A stretch of DNA of 64,000 nt from Chitinophagaceae bacterium UBA4857. Lineage in GTDB: Bacteria > Bacteroidota > Bacteroidia > Chitinophagales > Chitinophagaceae. The DNA is taken from the NCBI GenBank assembly GCA_002399735.1, contig DHEF01000042.1, positions 130,806 to 194,805 on the forward strand. The letters are read 5' to 3'. The translations under genes and the position numbers were made by a program. Within the stretch, counting starts at the first letter, position 1. Every line of letters starts with the position of its first letter. The notes under the pieces were generated by a model, which ran no database searches, was not told the origin of the DNA, and saw only the letters and a program-made list of their open reading frames with translations. Of this stretch, positions 46,530 through 55,508 are shown in pieces.

Positions 46530-47660
46530 ATGATAATTGGCCTGCTTAAAGAACCGGATTTTGAAACAAGGGTATCGATGGTGGCAGAAACAGTTGCCGC
46601 ACTTACCAAAAAAGGAATTACCGTTTTAGTAGAACAGGATGCAGGTGCAAAAGCCTTTTGCTCCAATACCGATTACGAAAAAACCGGTGCTACTATTACC
46701 AACCGCACCGATGTTATTACACAAGCAAACCTTATCGCTGTTATTCATCCTCCTGCAGGTGCCGAGTTTGCACAGTTTACAGCGCAAGGAAAAATTTGTA
46801 TTGGTGTATATCAACCATTGACAAATGTTGGTTTAATGCAACAATATGCAGCACAACAACTCACCGTTTTTTCTTTAGATATGTTGCCACGTACCACCCG
46901 TGCACAATCTATGGATGTACTTAGTTCGCAGGCAAATATTGCAGGTTATAAAGCGGTGCTAACCGCTGCAGCTAGCTATGGACGATACTTTCCCATGTTT
47001 ATGACAGCTGCCGGAAGTATTGCTCCGGCAAAAATTTTAATACTGGGTGCAGGCGTTGCCGGTTTGCAAGCCATTGCTACTGCCCGTCGTTTAGGCGCTG
47101 TGGTAGAAGTGTTTGATACCCGCCCTGCGGTGAAAGAAGAAGTAATGAGCCTTGGTGCAAAGTTTGTAGAAGTAGAAGGGGCAGCCGATGCCAGCAAAGC
47201 CGGTGGTTATGCGGTAGAGCAAACGGAGGACTATAAACAAAAGCAGCAACAACGTATTGCCGAAAGTGTAGCCAAGGCCGATATAATAATTACTACAGCG
47301 CAAATACCCGGGAAAAAAGCACCTGTATTAATTACCGAAGCTATGTTGCAAACTATGCGCAACGGTTCGGTAATTGTCGATTTATCAGCTGCAACAGGCG
47401 GCAATACACCAGTTACAAAAAATGCAGAAACCATAAATTATAATGGTGTAAGTATTATTGGTAACTCATCGCTGCAAAGTACCATGCCTGCCGATGCCAG
47501 TAAATTGTATGGCAAAAATCTGTTGAACTTTTTGCAGTTAATTATAAATAAGGAAAACCAGTTGCATTTAAACTGGGACGATGATTTGGTGAAAGGTGCT
47601 TGTATTACACACGATGGAGCAGTGGTGCATGAAAGAGTACTGGTAACCCCAAATCCCTAA
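46530..47660 (+). CDS. pntAA: NAD(P) transhydrogenase, alpha-1 subunit (dI)
   Basis: Cytoplasmic NAD(H)-binding dI subunit of the proton-pumping transhydrogenase. 376 residues; RAQSMDVLSSQANIAGYKAV (about 130-149) and the Rossmann motif GAGVAGLQAIATARRLGAVVEVFD. It lacks membrane segments at the C-terminus, so this is the split three-gene form (as in Rhodospirillum) rather than the E. coli two-gene form. Confidence 0.93.
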   Translation: MIIGLLKEPDFETRVSMVAETVAALTKKGITVLVEQDAGAKAFCSNTDYEKTGATITNRTDVITQANLIAVIHPPAGAEFAQFTAQGKICIGVYQPLTNVGLMQQYAAQQLTVFSLDMLPRTTRAQSMDVLSSQANIAGYKAVLTAAASYGRYFPMFMTAAGSIAPAKILILGAGVAGLQAIATARRLGAVVEVFDTRPAVKEEVMSLGAKFVEVEGAADASKAGGYAVEQTEDYKQKQQQRIAESVAKADIIITTAQIPGKKAPVLITEAMLQTMRNGSVIVDLSAATGGNTPVTKNAETINYNGVSIIGNSSLQSTMPADASKLYGKNLLNFLQLIINKENQLHLNWDDDLVKGACITHDGAVVHERVLVTPNP

Positions 47661-47930
47661 AGGGGCTTAGGTAGAGTCTGACAGTACGAAATTTGATTAT
47701 GTTACCAGCTGTATTACTACTATCAGCTTTCGTTGCGTCGCACTCTTGTACTGCATCAATTCTATTGGGCATTATGCAGTACTCCGTATTTTAATCGGAG
47801 TGTAGTAATGCTATTGGGCATTGTGTAAGTTTCTTATCAATATCGGAAACGTTCATTGGCAAATTCTCAAATTAACTAATTGCCAAATTGTTTTTTAACT
47901 TTTGAATTTTTACTTTTTAATTATATAAGT
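47661..47930 (+). repeat. Repeat insertion inside the pnt operon (includes DR1 copy 13)
   Basis: 270 bp between pntAA and pntAB. It contains DR1 copy 13 (47698-47835; core CGTTGCGTCGCACTCTTGTA), a hairpin ACTCCG/CGGAGT (47781-47802), two TATTGGGCATT repeats, and an AATTCTCAAATTAACTAATT-type AT block. Confidence 0.85.
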
Positions 47931-48245
47931 ATGACCGACTTTCTTAATTGGATAACCCTACACCAGCAAATTATTTACATAGTTATCCTGATGGTTTTTG
48001 TTGGTATTGAAATAATTGGTCGTGTACCAAGTGTGTTACATACGCCATTAATGAGTGGTGCCAATGCCATACATGGTGTGGTAATTATTGGAGCCATCAT
48101 TGTAATGGGCAAGGCCGAAGCTGATAATTACCTGGCATTAATACTCGGTTTTTTAGCAGTGGTATTAGGTACTTTAAATGTGGTAGGTGGTTTTGTAGTA
48201 ACCGACAGAATGTTGGAAATGTTTAAAGGCAAGAAAAAGAAATAA
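47931..48245 (+). CDS. pntAB: NAD(P) transhydrogenase, alpha-2 subunit
   Basis: 104 residues with three membrane segments and the family segment FVGIEIIGRVPSVLHTPLMSGANAIHGVV; it supplies part of the proton channel. I start at the ATG at 47931 (MTDFLNWITLHQQ); an in-frame upstream ATG at 47880 would read through repeat DNA. Confidence 0.92.
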   Translation: MTDFLNWITLHQQIIYIVILMVFVGIEIIGRVPSVLHTPLMSGANAIHGVVIIGAIIVMGKAEADNYLALILGFLAVVLGTLNVVGGFVVTDRMLEMFKGKKKK

Positions 48246-48325
48246 TTAGAAAATTTGAAAATGAGGTAATTAGATAATTAGCCAAACACAGCACTTATTA
48301 CTTAAAACTTATCACTTACAATTAT

Positions 48326-49861
48326 ATGCTACTTACACTTATATATCTTATAGCCAGCGTAACATTTATAGTAGGATTAAAAATGTTATCAAACCCGGCA
48401 ACGGCCCGTAATGGCAATTTAATTGCAGCTGGGGGCATGACCATTGCCATTTTAGGTACCATTTTTTTATATGAAGAAGACGGACAAAAACTGGGCAACT
48501 ATGGTTGGATATTTGGCGGCATTGCAGTGGGAACATTAATAGGTTTTTTAGCCGCCAAAAAAGTAAAGATGACCGCCATGCCCGAAATGGTGAGTTTGTT
48601 TAATGGTATGGGTGGGGCTTGTGCTATGTTAATTTCTATTGTAGAGTTTGATCATTTGTTTAACAAGGATAGTGGTGTTAATTTTGAATGGACGGCTTAT
48701 CCACCGCTTTCTGCGTTAACTAGTGATTCTTTTTTTATTTCCGCTTTACCGATGGGACAATTATTAATTATTTTGTTAGGCTTAATAATTGGAACTGTAT
48801 CGTTTACAGGTAGTATGATTGCTTGGGGCAAACTAAATGGAAAAGTGAAAGATTTTTCGTTTAAGAACCAACAGGTTTTAAATATATTAATGTTAGTGTT
48901 GATTGTAGCTGCCGCATCTTATTTATTATGGTATTGTAATCAAGTAGGAGTAAAAATTAATGTGTTGACTGGAATGGATAACACCAATTTGCCAACTGAA
49001 TCTTTTTTTACTAATGTGAAAATTATTTTCTACGGTTTATTTGTTCTCTCTATTTTATACGGCGTATTCTTTGTACTGCCTATTGGTGGTGCCGATATGC
49101 CGGTGGTTATATCTTTATTAAATTCATTTACCGGTGTAGCAGCCGCATGTGGTGGTTTTTTATACGACAACAAAGTAATGTTAACGGGTGGTATATTGGT
49201 AGGTGCAGCGGGTACGCTGTTAACCATACTCATGTGTAAAGCCATGAACCGTTCTTTGGCTAATGTATTAATTGGTTCCTTTGGTGGCAATAAGGCCACA
49301 GGTGGTGGCGGTGCCGGTAAAGACCAGGGTACTTACAAAGAAATATCAATAACAGATACAGCCGTAGTAATGGCTTATGCTAATAAAGTATTTATTGTAC
49401 CGGGTTATGGTTTGGCTGTGGCGCAGGCGCAACATGTTTGTCATGAGTTAGAAAAATTATTAGAGAGTAAAGGTGTGGAGGTTAAGTATGCCATACACCC
49501 GGTAGCAGGACGTATGCCCGGCCACATGAACGTATTACTAGCCGAAGCCGATGTGCCTTACGAAAAGCTATTGGAGATGGAACACGCCAATGAGGAATTT
49601 AGCACCACAGATGTAGTGTTGGTTTTAGGCGCTAATGACGTAGTAAACCCCGCTGCTAAAACAGATCCATCTTCCCCAATTTATGGCATGCCTATTTTAG
49701 ATGTTGAGTTGGCTAAAAATGTTATTGTTAACAAACGTAGTATGAAGCCCGGTTATGCCGGTATAGAAAACGATTTATTCTTTCAACCTAAAACATCTAT
49801 GTTATTTGGTGATGCTAAAAAAGTATTACAGGATTTGGTAGGGGAGATTAAAAATTTGTAA
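48326..49861 (+). CDS. pntB: NAD(P) transhydrogenase, beta subunit
   Basis: 511 residues. An N-terminal membrane domain with about nine segments and a C-terminal NADP(H)-binding dIII domain (about 335-511): VPGYGLAVAQAQHVCHEL, HPVAGRMPGHMNVLLAEADV and VLGANDVVNPAAKTDP. Completes the membrane complex that makes NADPH from the proton gradient. Confidence 0.95.
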   Translation: MLLTLIYLIASVTFIVGLKMLSNPATARNGNLIAAGGMTIAILGTIFLYEEDGQKLGNYGWIFGGIAVGTLIGFLAAKKVKMTAMPEMVSLFNGMGGACAMLISIVEFDHLFNKDSGVNFEWTAYPPLSALTSDSFFISALPMGQLLIILLGLIIGTVSFTGSMIAWGKLNGKVKDFSFKNQQVLNILMLVLIVAAASYLLWYCNQVGVKINVLTGMDNTNLPTESFFTNVKIIFYGLFVLSILYGVFFVLPIGGADMPVVISLLNSFTGVAAACGGFLYDNKVMLTGGILVGAAGTLLTILMCKAMNRSLANVLIGSFGGNKATGGGGAGKDQGTYKEISITDTAVVMAYANKVFIVPGYGLAVAQAQHVCHELEKLLESKGVEVKYAIHPVAGRMPGHMNVLLAEADVPYEKLLEMEHANEEFSTTDVVLVLGANDVVNPAAKTDPSSPIYGMPILDVELAKNVIVNKRSMKPGYAGIENDLFFQPKTSMLFGDAKKVLQDLVGEIKNL

Positions 49862-49944
49862 GGGACCGTTTATGGTTTGTTTTTTTGAACACTTCCAAAA
49901 GTGCTTACAACATTAAAAAAACACTAAGTTAAAATTTGTAAAAA

Positions 49945-50340
49945 ATGATAAGTTTATGGATGTATTTTTTATCGATTTTTTGCATGAATGCCAATCAATC
50001 AAATATAGATTGTTCTGCATTAAAAGAAGGTAAATTTAAATCGGCCATAAAATTAGAAGATGGAAGTCCTTTTACAACGATAATTACTCGAAAAAAGAAT
50101 TTACAATATGAAGAGATTTTAGAGTATAATGTGAAAGCAGTTTTTAAAGTACAATGGGTGTCAGATTGTACTTATAACTTAATTGAACCAAAAGTGATTA
50201 AAGGGAGATATCCTGCATTAACTCCAGATTTAAAATTACAAGTAACCATAATTGGTATAAATGATGATGGTTATAGAGTTAGCATAACTTCCAGCAGTTA
50301 CGAAGGTGAAAAAGAGTTTAAATTGTATTATAATAAGTAA
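49945..50340 (+). CDS. Hypothetical secreted protein
   Basis: 131 residues. The first 14 are hydrophobic and could be a signal peptide (MISLWMYFLSIFCMNA). The rest forms short strands with two cysteines (NIDCSALKEGKF and WVSDCTYNLIEP), which might pair after export. No family recognised. Confidence 0.6.
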   Translation: MISLWMYFLSIFCMNANQSNIDCSALKEGKFKSAIKLEDGSPFTTIITRKKNLQYEEILEYNVKAVFKVQWVSDCTYNLIEPKVIKGRYPALTPDLKLQVTIIGINDDGYRVSITSSSYEGEKEFKLYYNK

Positions 50341-50460
50341 AATGTTGTAATGCTGAGGCTGCTCTGCGAAGCTTGTAGCTTCGCAGTAATATGCTATCGC
50401 CTTTGGCGATTATACTAAGGCATAAAGACTATAACCCAACACACAACGACTTACACATTG

Positions 50461-50590
50461 CCGAATAGAATTACAGAACGTACCGCCGATAAATCGGGGT
50501 GCACCTTGCACAATGCTGAGTAATGTTACAGGTACACAAGAGTGCGACGCAACGAAAGCTGATAGTAGCACCACAGCTGATTAGCAAAAT
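50461..50590 (-). repeat. DR1 dispersed repeat, copy 14 (long)
   Basis: GAATAGAATTACAGAACGTA, a CCGATAAATCGG hairpin with GTGCACCTTGCAC, then GAGTGCGACGCAAC at 50540-50553 and GCTGATAGTAGCACCACAGC. The middle part matches copy 4 inverted. Confidence 0.85.
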
Positions 50591-50598
50591 TATTTACG

Positions 50599-50627
50599 TT
50601 GTTTAATTCATCAACACATTAAATTTG
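50599..50627 (+). promoter_or_regulatory. Promoter of rRNA methyltransferase gene
   Basis: TTG at 50599-50601, 18-bp spacer, TAAATTTG at 50620-50627, exact TAnnTTTG. The TTG at 50625 is part of this box. Confidence 0.6.
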
Positions 50628-50660
50628 TACGATAATATTATTGATAACTATCGTAGCAAT

Positions 50661-52019
50661 ATGGCGCAACTACCGGCTTCTTTAATCAACTCATTAACCA
50701 ATGCCAAAGGCTTTAACCGGCAAGCTTTTGAAGGCGTGCATGCATCGGGTGAGCAAATCACGTCAATCCGTATTAATCCAAATAAAATAAACGATAAGGT
50801 AACACTGCCTTTTAATAATCTGGTACAAGTGACATGGACAAGCAACGGATATTATTTACCGGAGCGTCCGTCTTTTACTTTTGATCCTTTTTTTCATGCC
50901 GGTACGTATTATGTGCAGGAAGCCAGTAGCATGTTTGTGGAGCAAGCGCTTTTGCAAAATGTTGATGTAAGCAAGCCATTAAAAGTATTGGATTTATGTG
51001 CAGCACCTGGAGGTAAATCAACACATTTACAATCTTTAATAAGTGCAGATAGTTTATTGGTGAGTAATGAAGTGATAAGAAGCAGGGCAAATATTTTAAA
51101 AGATAATATTGTTAAATGGGGTGCAGCAAATGTGGTGGTAACCAATAACGATCCGGCGCATTTTAAATCATTAAACGGATACTTTGATGTAATTGTGGTG
51201 GATGCACCTTGTAGTGGTAGTGGTTTGTTCAGGCGTGATGAGGAAGCCATTGCGGAGTGGAGTGAGGATAATGTAAATCTTTGTAGCCAGCGTCAGCAGC
51301 GTATTTTGGCTGATATATGGCCTTGTTTAAAAGAAGGTGGCTTGTTAATTTATTCTACTTGTTCTTTTTCGCAACAAGAGGATGAAGACATATTACAATG
51401 GATGCAAAAAGAATATGATGCTGTTGTAAAACCAATTAATGTGCAAGCAGAGTGGGGTATAATTGCCAGTGAATTGGGTTATCGTTTTTGGCCCGATCAG
51501 GTAAAAGGTGAGGGTTTCTTTTTAGCTTGTTTGCAAAAGCAAACATCACAAGAAGAAGTTGTGGTTAAAACAAAACGAAAAGTAGAAACACCATCAAAAA
51601 CACAAATACCGGTTATTGAAAGATGGTTGGAAAATTCAACCGACTTGCAATTTATTTTACACGAACAAACGGTGTATGTATGGAGTAATTTGTTAGCAAC
51701 TGACGGAGCATTTTTACTGGATAAATTAAAAGTTATATACTCGGGCACTAAACTGGGTGAGTTAATGCGGGATAAATTAATTCCCGATCATGCGCTAGCC
51801 ATGAACCCTTTTTTACAAGGAGAAATTGTTACTGCGGAGTTGGATGAAAAAGATGCCATTGCTTTTTTACAACGAAAAGATATAGCGCAATTACCTGAAA
51901 CTAAAGGATGGCAATTAGCTACTTTTGAAGGACAAGCATTGGGCTGGATGAATGTATTGCCGAATCGCATTAATAATTATTATCCTAAAGAGTTGCGTAT
52001 TTTAAAAGAGAGCAAATAA
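50661..52019 (+). CDS. rRNA cytosine-C5 methyltransferase, NOL1/NOP2/Sun (RsmF-like)
   Basis: 452 residues from the ATG at 50661 (MAQLPASLINSLTNAKG). SAM site VLDLCAAPGGKSTHL (about 114-128), motif IV VDAPCSGSGLFRRD and motif VI STCSFSQQEDEDIL carry the two catalytic cysteines. The C-terminal 140 residues (about 310-452) are an RNA-binding tail of the RsmF type. The exact rRNA position is not known. Upstream TTG at 50625 belongs to the promoter. Confidence 0.88.
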   Translation: MAQLPASLINSLTNAKGFNRQAFEGVHASGEQITSIRINPNKINDKVTLPFNNLVQVTWTSNGYYLPERPSFTFDPFFHAGTYYVQEASSMFVEQALLQNVDVSKPLKVLDLCAAPGGKSTHLQSLISADSLLVSNEVIRSRANILKDNIVKWGAANVVVTNNDPAHFKSLNGYFDVIVVDAPCSGSGLFRRDEEAIAEWSEDNVNLCSQRQQRILADIWPCLKEGGLLIYSTCSFSQQEDEDILQWMQKEYDAVVKPINVQAEWGIIASELGYRFWPDQVKGEGFFLACLQKQTSQEEVVVKTKRKVETPSKTQIPVIERWLENSTDLQFILHEQTVYVWSNLLATDGAFLLDKLKVIYSGTKLGELMRDKLIPDHALAMNPFLQGEIVTAELDEKDAIAFLQRKDIAQLPETKGWQLATFEGQALGWMNVLPNRINNYYPKELRILKESK

Positions 52020-52087
52020 GCTGTTTATTATTAGGCTTTCAATGATGTAATTATCTCATTATCTAATTTTTAAATTAACTTATTACC

Positions 52088-53344
52088 TCATTGTTCCCCC
52101 GGTTCATAATCGGTGGGTAACATGGTCGACATTTTTTCCTGAAAGCCCCACCACGCAGTAGCTAATAATTTATCCGGATAAAAATAACTACCATCAGGTC
52201 CAATTAATAGTGGTATTTCCTCGGTAATAAAAATTAAGGAACGTTGGTAAAAAGGTTTTCTTCTCTCGCTAAAGTAATCAAGATAAGCCTGGTCTTCCAT
52301 TCCTTTTTTATACGTTACATATAAATAGTTGGGAAAATAAATAACATTAAAAATTCCGTCTTTACCAATAGTCAAACTGTCCAGTGTTACAAAGTGCGGA
52401 CTGTACTCTTCAATAAAATCTTTCTGACGTAAAATACGTCTGTAGTATTCTGATGAATCCTGACCGGTGATAACATTTTGTACCGAATCTTTTTTTACAA
52501 GGTTTTTATCACGGCTACTAACAAATATATTTCCACTGCCACCCAATACAGATGGGCCCAGTTTGCGAACTCTTTGTTTTTCCAGATTGGGATGTTTTAC
52601 CATCCGCCTTACTTCAAAACCTTCTTCCAACAATTTGTTATTATATAAAGCAGTAAAAAAATGTTTCATCGATCCGTAATAAGCTTTGTCTCTGGCTTTT
52701 ACCCAACGTTTTTTAGGGTCTTTATCCTGGTTGCCTAATTGTGTAAACAAAGTATAACCATAGTAGGTGGTAGATCCTTCTTTAAACTTTATTTCAAATG
52801 CCTCTAATTGGTATTCTATTTTATAGCCCAATGCGTTGTTTTCAATAATCAAAGGTTTGTCGGCAATAGCTTCCAAGCGGTTTGTTTTTTTATAAAATCT
52901 AAACCTGATGTCTTTATGATTTTTTAGTTTACAATCTTTGGCGTTGGTGTTTTTACCAATAAAACTACTCATAAAAGTGTTGCCCCATTTATCCCAGCCT
53001 TCCTCTACAAATGGCTCCAGTACTACATTATCCAGCTCCGTTATTTTGGTTTTCATTTCAATCCGTAGCTTAAGCGGCAGCTCTTCGCTGCTAAACGAAA
53101 ACACACTTGTTTCAAATCCAACCGATGTGGTAATTAGTTCATACTTACCAGGTTTAATATCTGTTATTTCAAAATACCCATCTTTATTCGTACTGCCTCC
53201 CTTCGATGTATTGGTTAAAAAAACACTTGCCCCGGCAATAGGTTGTTGCGTTACAGGGTTTACCACTGTGCCTTTTATGGTTTGCTGTGCTAAAGCCTGT
53301 ACTGTATGTACAACTATTAAAAGTATGATTAGTGTAAAACGCAT
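52088..53344 (-). CDS. Carboxypeptidase-regulatory-like domain protein
   Basis: 418 residues from the ATG at 53344 with signal peptide MRFTLIILLIVVHTVQALA. A CarboxypepD_reg-like beta domain (about 20-110: IKGTVVNPVTQQPIAGASVFL, TNKDGYFEITDIKPGKYELI) is followed by about 300 residues resembling TonB-independent outer-membrane-associated proteins of Bacteroidota. It lacks a TonB plug and barrel, so it is not a SusC homologue. Upstream reading to 53467 passes repeat-like DNA and is rejected. Confidence 0.78.
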   Translation of the reverse strand: MRFTLIILLIVVHTVQALAQQTIKGTVVNPVTQQPIAGASVFLTNTSKGGSTNKDGYFEITDIKPGKYELITTSVGFETSVFSFSSEELPLKLRIEMKTKITELDNVVLEPFVEEGWDKWGNTFMSSFIGKNTNAKDCKLKNHKDIRFRFYKKTNRLEAIADKPLIIENNALGYKIEYQLEAFEIKFKEGSTTYYGYTLFTQLGNQDKDPKKRWVKARDKAYYGSMKHFFTALYNNKLLEEGFEVRRMVKHPNLEKQRVRKLGPSVLGGSGNIFVSSRDKNLVKKDSVQNVITGQDSSEYYRRILRQKDFIEEYSPHFVTLDSLTIGKDGIFNVIYFPNYLYVTYKKGMEDQAYLDYFSERRKPFYQRSLIFITEEIPLLIGPDGSYFYPDKLLATAWWGFQEKMSTMLPTDYEPGEQ

Positions 53345-53402
53345 GTTACGAAGATAATAATATGTTGCGAATGTTTCGTAATGAAAATTAATCCATAAAA
53401 TT

Positions 53403-53492
53403 TTTATGTTACCAACTGCGGTAATCCTAATCATCGTTCCTTGCGTCGCACTCTTGTACTGCATCAATTCTATTGGCCACTGTGCAAGCTGC
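53403..53492 (+). repeat. DR1 dispersed repeat, copy 15
   Basis: ATGTTACCAACTGCGGTAAT lead, TTCCTTGCGTCGCACTCTTG core and CTGCATCAATTCTATTGGCC tail. Lies between yebC terminator and the 53344 start. Confidence 0.9.
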
Positions 53493-53522
53493 TATGTTTT
53501 TCAGCTACTCCAATTTTTAATT

Positions 53523-53557
53523 AAAAAAGGTGCAAGCTTTATCAACTTACACCTTTT
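53523..53557 (-). terminator. Terminator of yebC
   Basis: AAAAGGTGcAAG and CTTaCACCTTTT pair with one mismatch; on the minus strand it is followed by six T's, 18 bp after the yebC stop. Confidence 0.75.
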
Positions 53558-53575
53558 AAATTTATACTTTTTAAT

Positions 53576-54298
53576 TTATCCCATGTTATGAAACACTTTC
53601 TGCACGTCTTCGTCCTGTTCCAAACGTTCAATTAATTTACTTACATCTTCGGCCTGTGCATCAGTTACCGGAACCGTTGTGGTAGGTATCCACTCCAGTT
53701 CGGCACTTATTGGAGTAATATTTTTTTCTTCCAGTGCGTTTTGCATGTTACCAAAATCGGTAAAACCAACACGTACAACAATTACGTCTTTACCTTCTTC
53801 CGTAGTACTTTCGCCTAACTCTTCCAAACCAAAGTCAATCAGTTCTAATTCTAAATCATCGGTATTTAAACCTTCGGGGTTTAATGTAAACACACCCATT
53901 TTTTTAAACTGAAAAGCTACACTACCGCTATTACCCATAGCACCATGACCTTTCGTAAAATGACTTTTTACATTGGCCACTGTACGTACGTGGTTGTCCG
54001 TTGCAGTTTCAACCAATAAGGCAACACCATGTGGTGCATAACCTTCGTACAAAATTTCATCATAGGTTTCCATTTCTTTGCCTTGTGCACGCTTAATGGC
54101 CGCTTCTACACGGTCTTTCGGCATGTTCACACTTTTCGCATTCTGAAAACAACGACGTAACGCTGCATTACTCGATGGATCTGGTCCACCGGCTTTTACA
54201 GCAATGGCTATCTCTTTACCAATACGTGTAAATTGTTTGGCCATTCTGTCGTAACGGGCAAACATACTGGCCTTACGTACTTCAAAAATTCTTCCCAT
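53576..54298 (-). CDS. yebC: YebC/PmpR-family regulator
   Basis: 240 residues starting [20 protein letters not shown] and containing [27 protein letters not shown] and [15 protein letters not shown], the family signature (helical N-domain), then the [35 protein letters not shown] region. Family members act as DNA-binding regulators and have been reported to assist ribosomes at difficult motifs. Single gene. Confidence 0.93.
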   Translation of the reverse strand: MGRIFEVRKASMFARYDRMAKQFTRIGKEIAIAVKAGGPDPSSNAALRRCFQNAKSVNMPKDRVEAAIKRAQGKEMETYDEILYEGYAPHGVALLVETATDNHVRTVANVKSHFTKGHGAMGNSGSVAFQFKKMGVFTLNPEGLNTDDLELELIDFGLEELGESTTEEGKDVIVVRVGFTDFGNMQNALEEKNITPISAELEWIPTTTVPVTDAQAEDVSKLIERLEQDEDVQKVFHNMG

Positions 54299-54303
54299 AA
54301 TAT

Positions 54304-54340
54304 AGGCCTCCCCAACCCCTCCGAAGGAGGGGCTGCAAAT
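54304..54340. repeat. GC-rich palindromic repeat (inverted copy)
   Basis: GGCCTCCCCAACCCCTCCGA followed by AGGAGGGG. Inverse of the element at 6821 and 61218. Confidence 0.75.
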
Positions 54341-54460
54341 GCTCTCGCATTGCAGGAGTTTTTAAGTTTTTAAATTATTTTATTTGTCAAAAGTAATACT
54401 TTGCCAAATAGATTGCCATTGAATTTTTTACAACTGTTTTAATATGAACAGACTCTAATC

Positions 54461-54510
54461 TCCCCTCCTTTGGAGGTTCCCGAAAGGGAAGTAACGAAGT
54501 TAGGGGGAGG
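54461..54510. repeat. GC-rich nested hairpin, third type
   Basis: CTCCCCTCCTTTGGAGG, TTCCCGAAAGGGAA and closing GGGGAG form nested stems. It ends 3 bp before the ybjQ stop, so on the minus strand it could act as a terminator; related to the stretch at 41199-41270. Confidence 0.7.
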
Positions 54511-54513
54511 CTC

Positions 54514-54834
54514 TTACGAATATCGCACCGCTGTACCGGAGGCTACTACCATTAACATGCTGCCGCCGCCACCTACGGTTTCAAAATCAAGGTCAATACC
54601 AATAACCGCATTGGCACCTAAGCTTTGTGCTTTATGGCTTAACTCGTTAAGCGCTTGTTGGCGGGCTTCTTCCAGCACCCTTTCATAGGTACCGCTGCGA
54701 CCACCAAAAAAGTCACGAAGTCCGCCCATAATATCTTTTAAAACATTAGCGCCAATAATTACTTCGGCCGATACAATGCCTTTGTAGTCTTCAATAGAAC
54801 GACCTTCTATATTGTTGGTTGTAGTTAATAGCAT
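54514..54834 (-). CDS. ybjQ: YbjQ-family protein
   Basis: 106 residues. [25 protein letters not shown] at the N-terminus and [28 protein letters not shown] match the YbjQ/UPF0145 family. Often annotated as heavy-metal-binding by fold; the function is not proven. Single gene. Confidence 0.88.
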   Translation of the reverse strand: MLLTTTNNIEGRSIEDYKGIVSAEVIIGANVLKDIMGGLRDFFGGRSGTYERVLEEARQQALNELSHKAQSLGANAVIGIDLDFETVGGGGSMLMVVASGTAVRYS

Positions 54835-55101
54835 ATAATTTATTTATACTGCAAAGATAATAACGGCAATAATATTTACCATTTTGTCTTTTGTACTTTA
54901 TTGGGTTACCATCTTTAAAAATTAAGTCAAGATAGTTGTTTACAGGTTTGGCCAAATTATAGAAACAAAGCAATACCTTAATTAGGTCTAATAGTCTAAA
55001 TTAATGTTGTGGTTAAAAGTAAAAATTGTACAATTACTTAGTTTATTTTCTTTACTTTTTTCTTGACAAAAAAAATAACAAAAAAGTCAAGTCTTGTCCA
55101 A

Positions 55102-55250
55102 TGTGTATTCCGCCTGACAGAGTTGATAGTAGTAAAAAAACTACTTGGCGGAACCGTATAGCCGTTTGGCTATCGGCTATTTTTCGGCCAGTCGTTTATA
55201 CACAAATGGTTTTATAGTTTGCGTATAGTTTTTTTTGCTATGGCCGAAAA
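55102..55250. ncRNA. Nested inverted repeats, candidate structured element
   Basis: Outer stem TGTGTAT (55102-55108) with ATACACA (55198-55204); inside it TCCGCC (55109-55114) with GGCGGA (55147-55152), which encloses AGTAGT/ACTACT; then ATAGCC/GGCTAT (55158-55173). A further perfect pair, TTTTCGGCCA (55181-55190) with TGGCCGAAAA (55241-55250), crosses the outer stem and would form an alternative fold. Could be an RNA or a recombination-type site. Confidence 0.35.
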
Positions 55251-55410
55251 CCGCCTTGTCGCCACCAGCTATACTTATACTGAGGATAAGACGTCGTGCT
55301 ACGAATACATGTAGACCAATTAAATTGTTATAAAAAAATGTCCAATAATTTGGCTAGAGTCACGGACTATTAAAGGACCAATAGCAATGTAAAAACGACC
55401 TTAGTATAAC

Positions 55411-55492
55411 ACGATGCCGATAAGCGTTCCGAACGATGCAGTGAGTGACACAACCGGCGATGATTTGTATTACTATCGGTGACAAACAAAAA
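55411..55492 (-). repeat. DR1 dispersed repeat, copy 16 (variant core)
   Basis: GAACGATGCAGTGAGTGACA then CAACCGG and TATTACTATCGGTGACAAAC; same variant as copies 5, 7 and 18. Directly follows the GH97 gene. Confidence 0.8.
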
Positions 55493-55508
55493 TAAAAACC
55501 TGCCTGTA

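Larger units (their letters stand above)
50341..50660. other. Intergenic region with DR1 copy 14 and promoter
   Basis: 320 bp without a gene. GCTTGTAGCTTCGCAG-type short palindromic DNA near 50360-50410, then the DR1 copy, then the promoter of the methyltransferase. Confidence 0.6.
54835..55508. other. Long intergenic region with structured segment
   Basis: 674 bp without a supported gene. CTTGAC/GTCAAG hairpin near 55062-55092, then a nested inverted-repeat segment (55102-55250), low-information AT DNA, and DR1 copy 16 (55411-55492). An apparent short reading frame of 63 residues at 55026 overlaps the hairpins and is not accepted. Confidence 0.55.

Noticed and set aside
55026..55217. 63-residue plus-strand frame between ybjQ and GH97
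   Set aside because: Overlaps nested hairpins, has no recognisable start region, and its codon use does not look like that of neighbouring genes.
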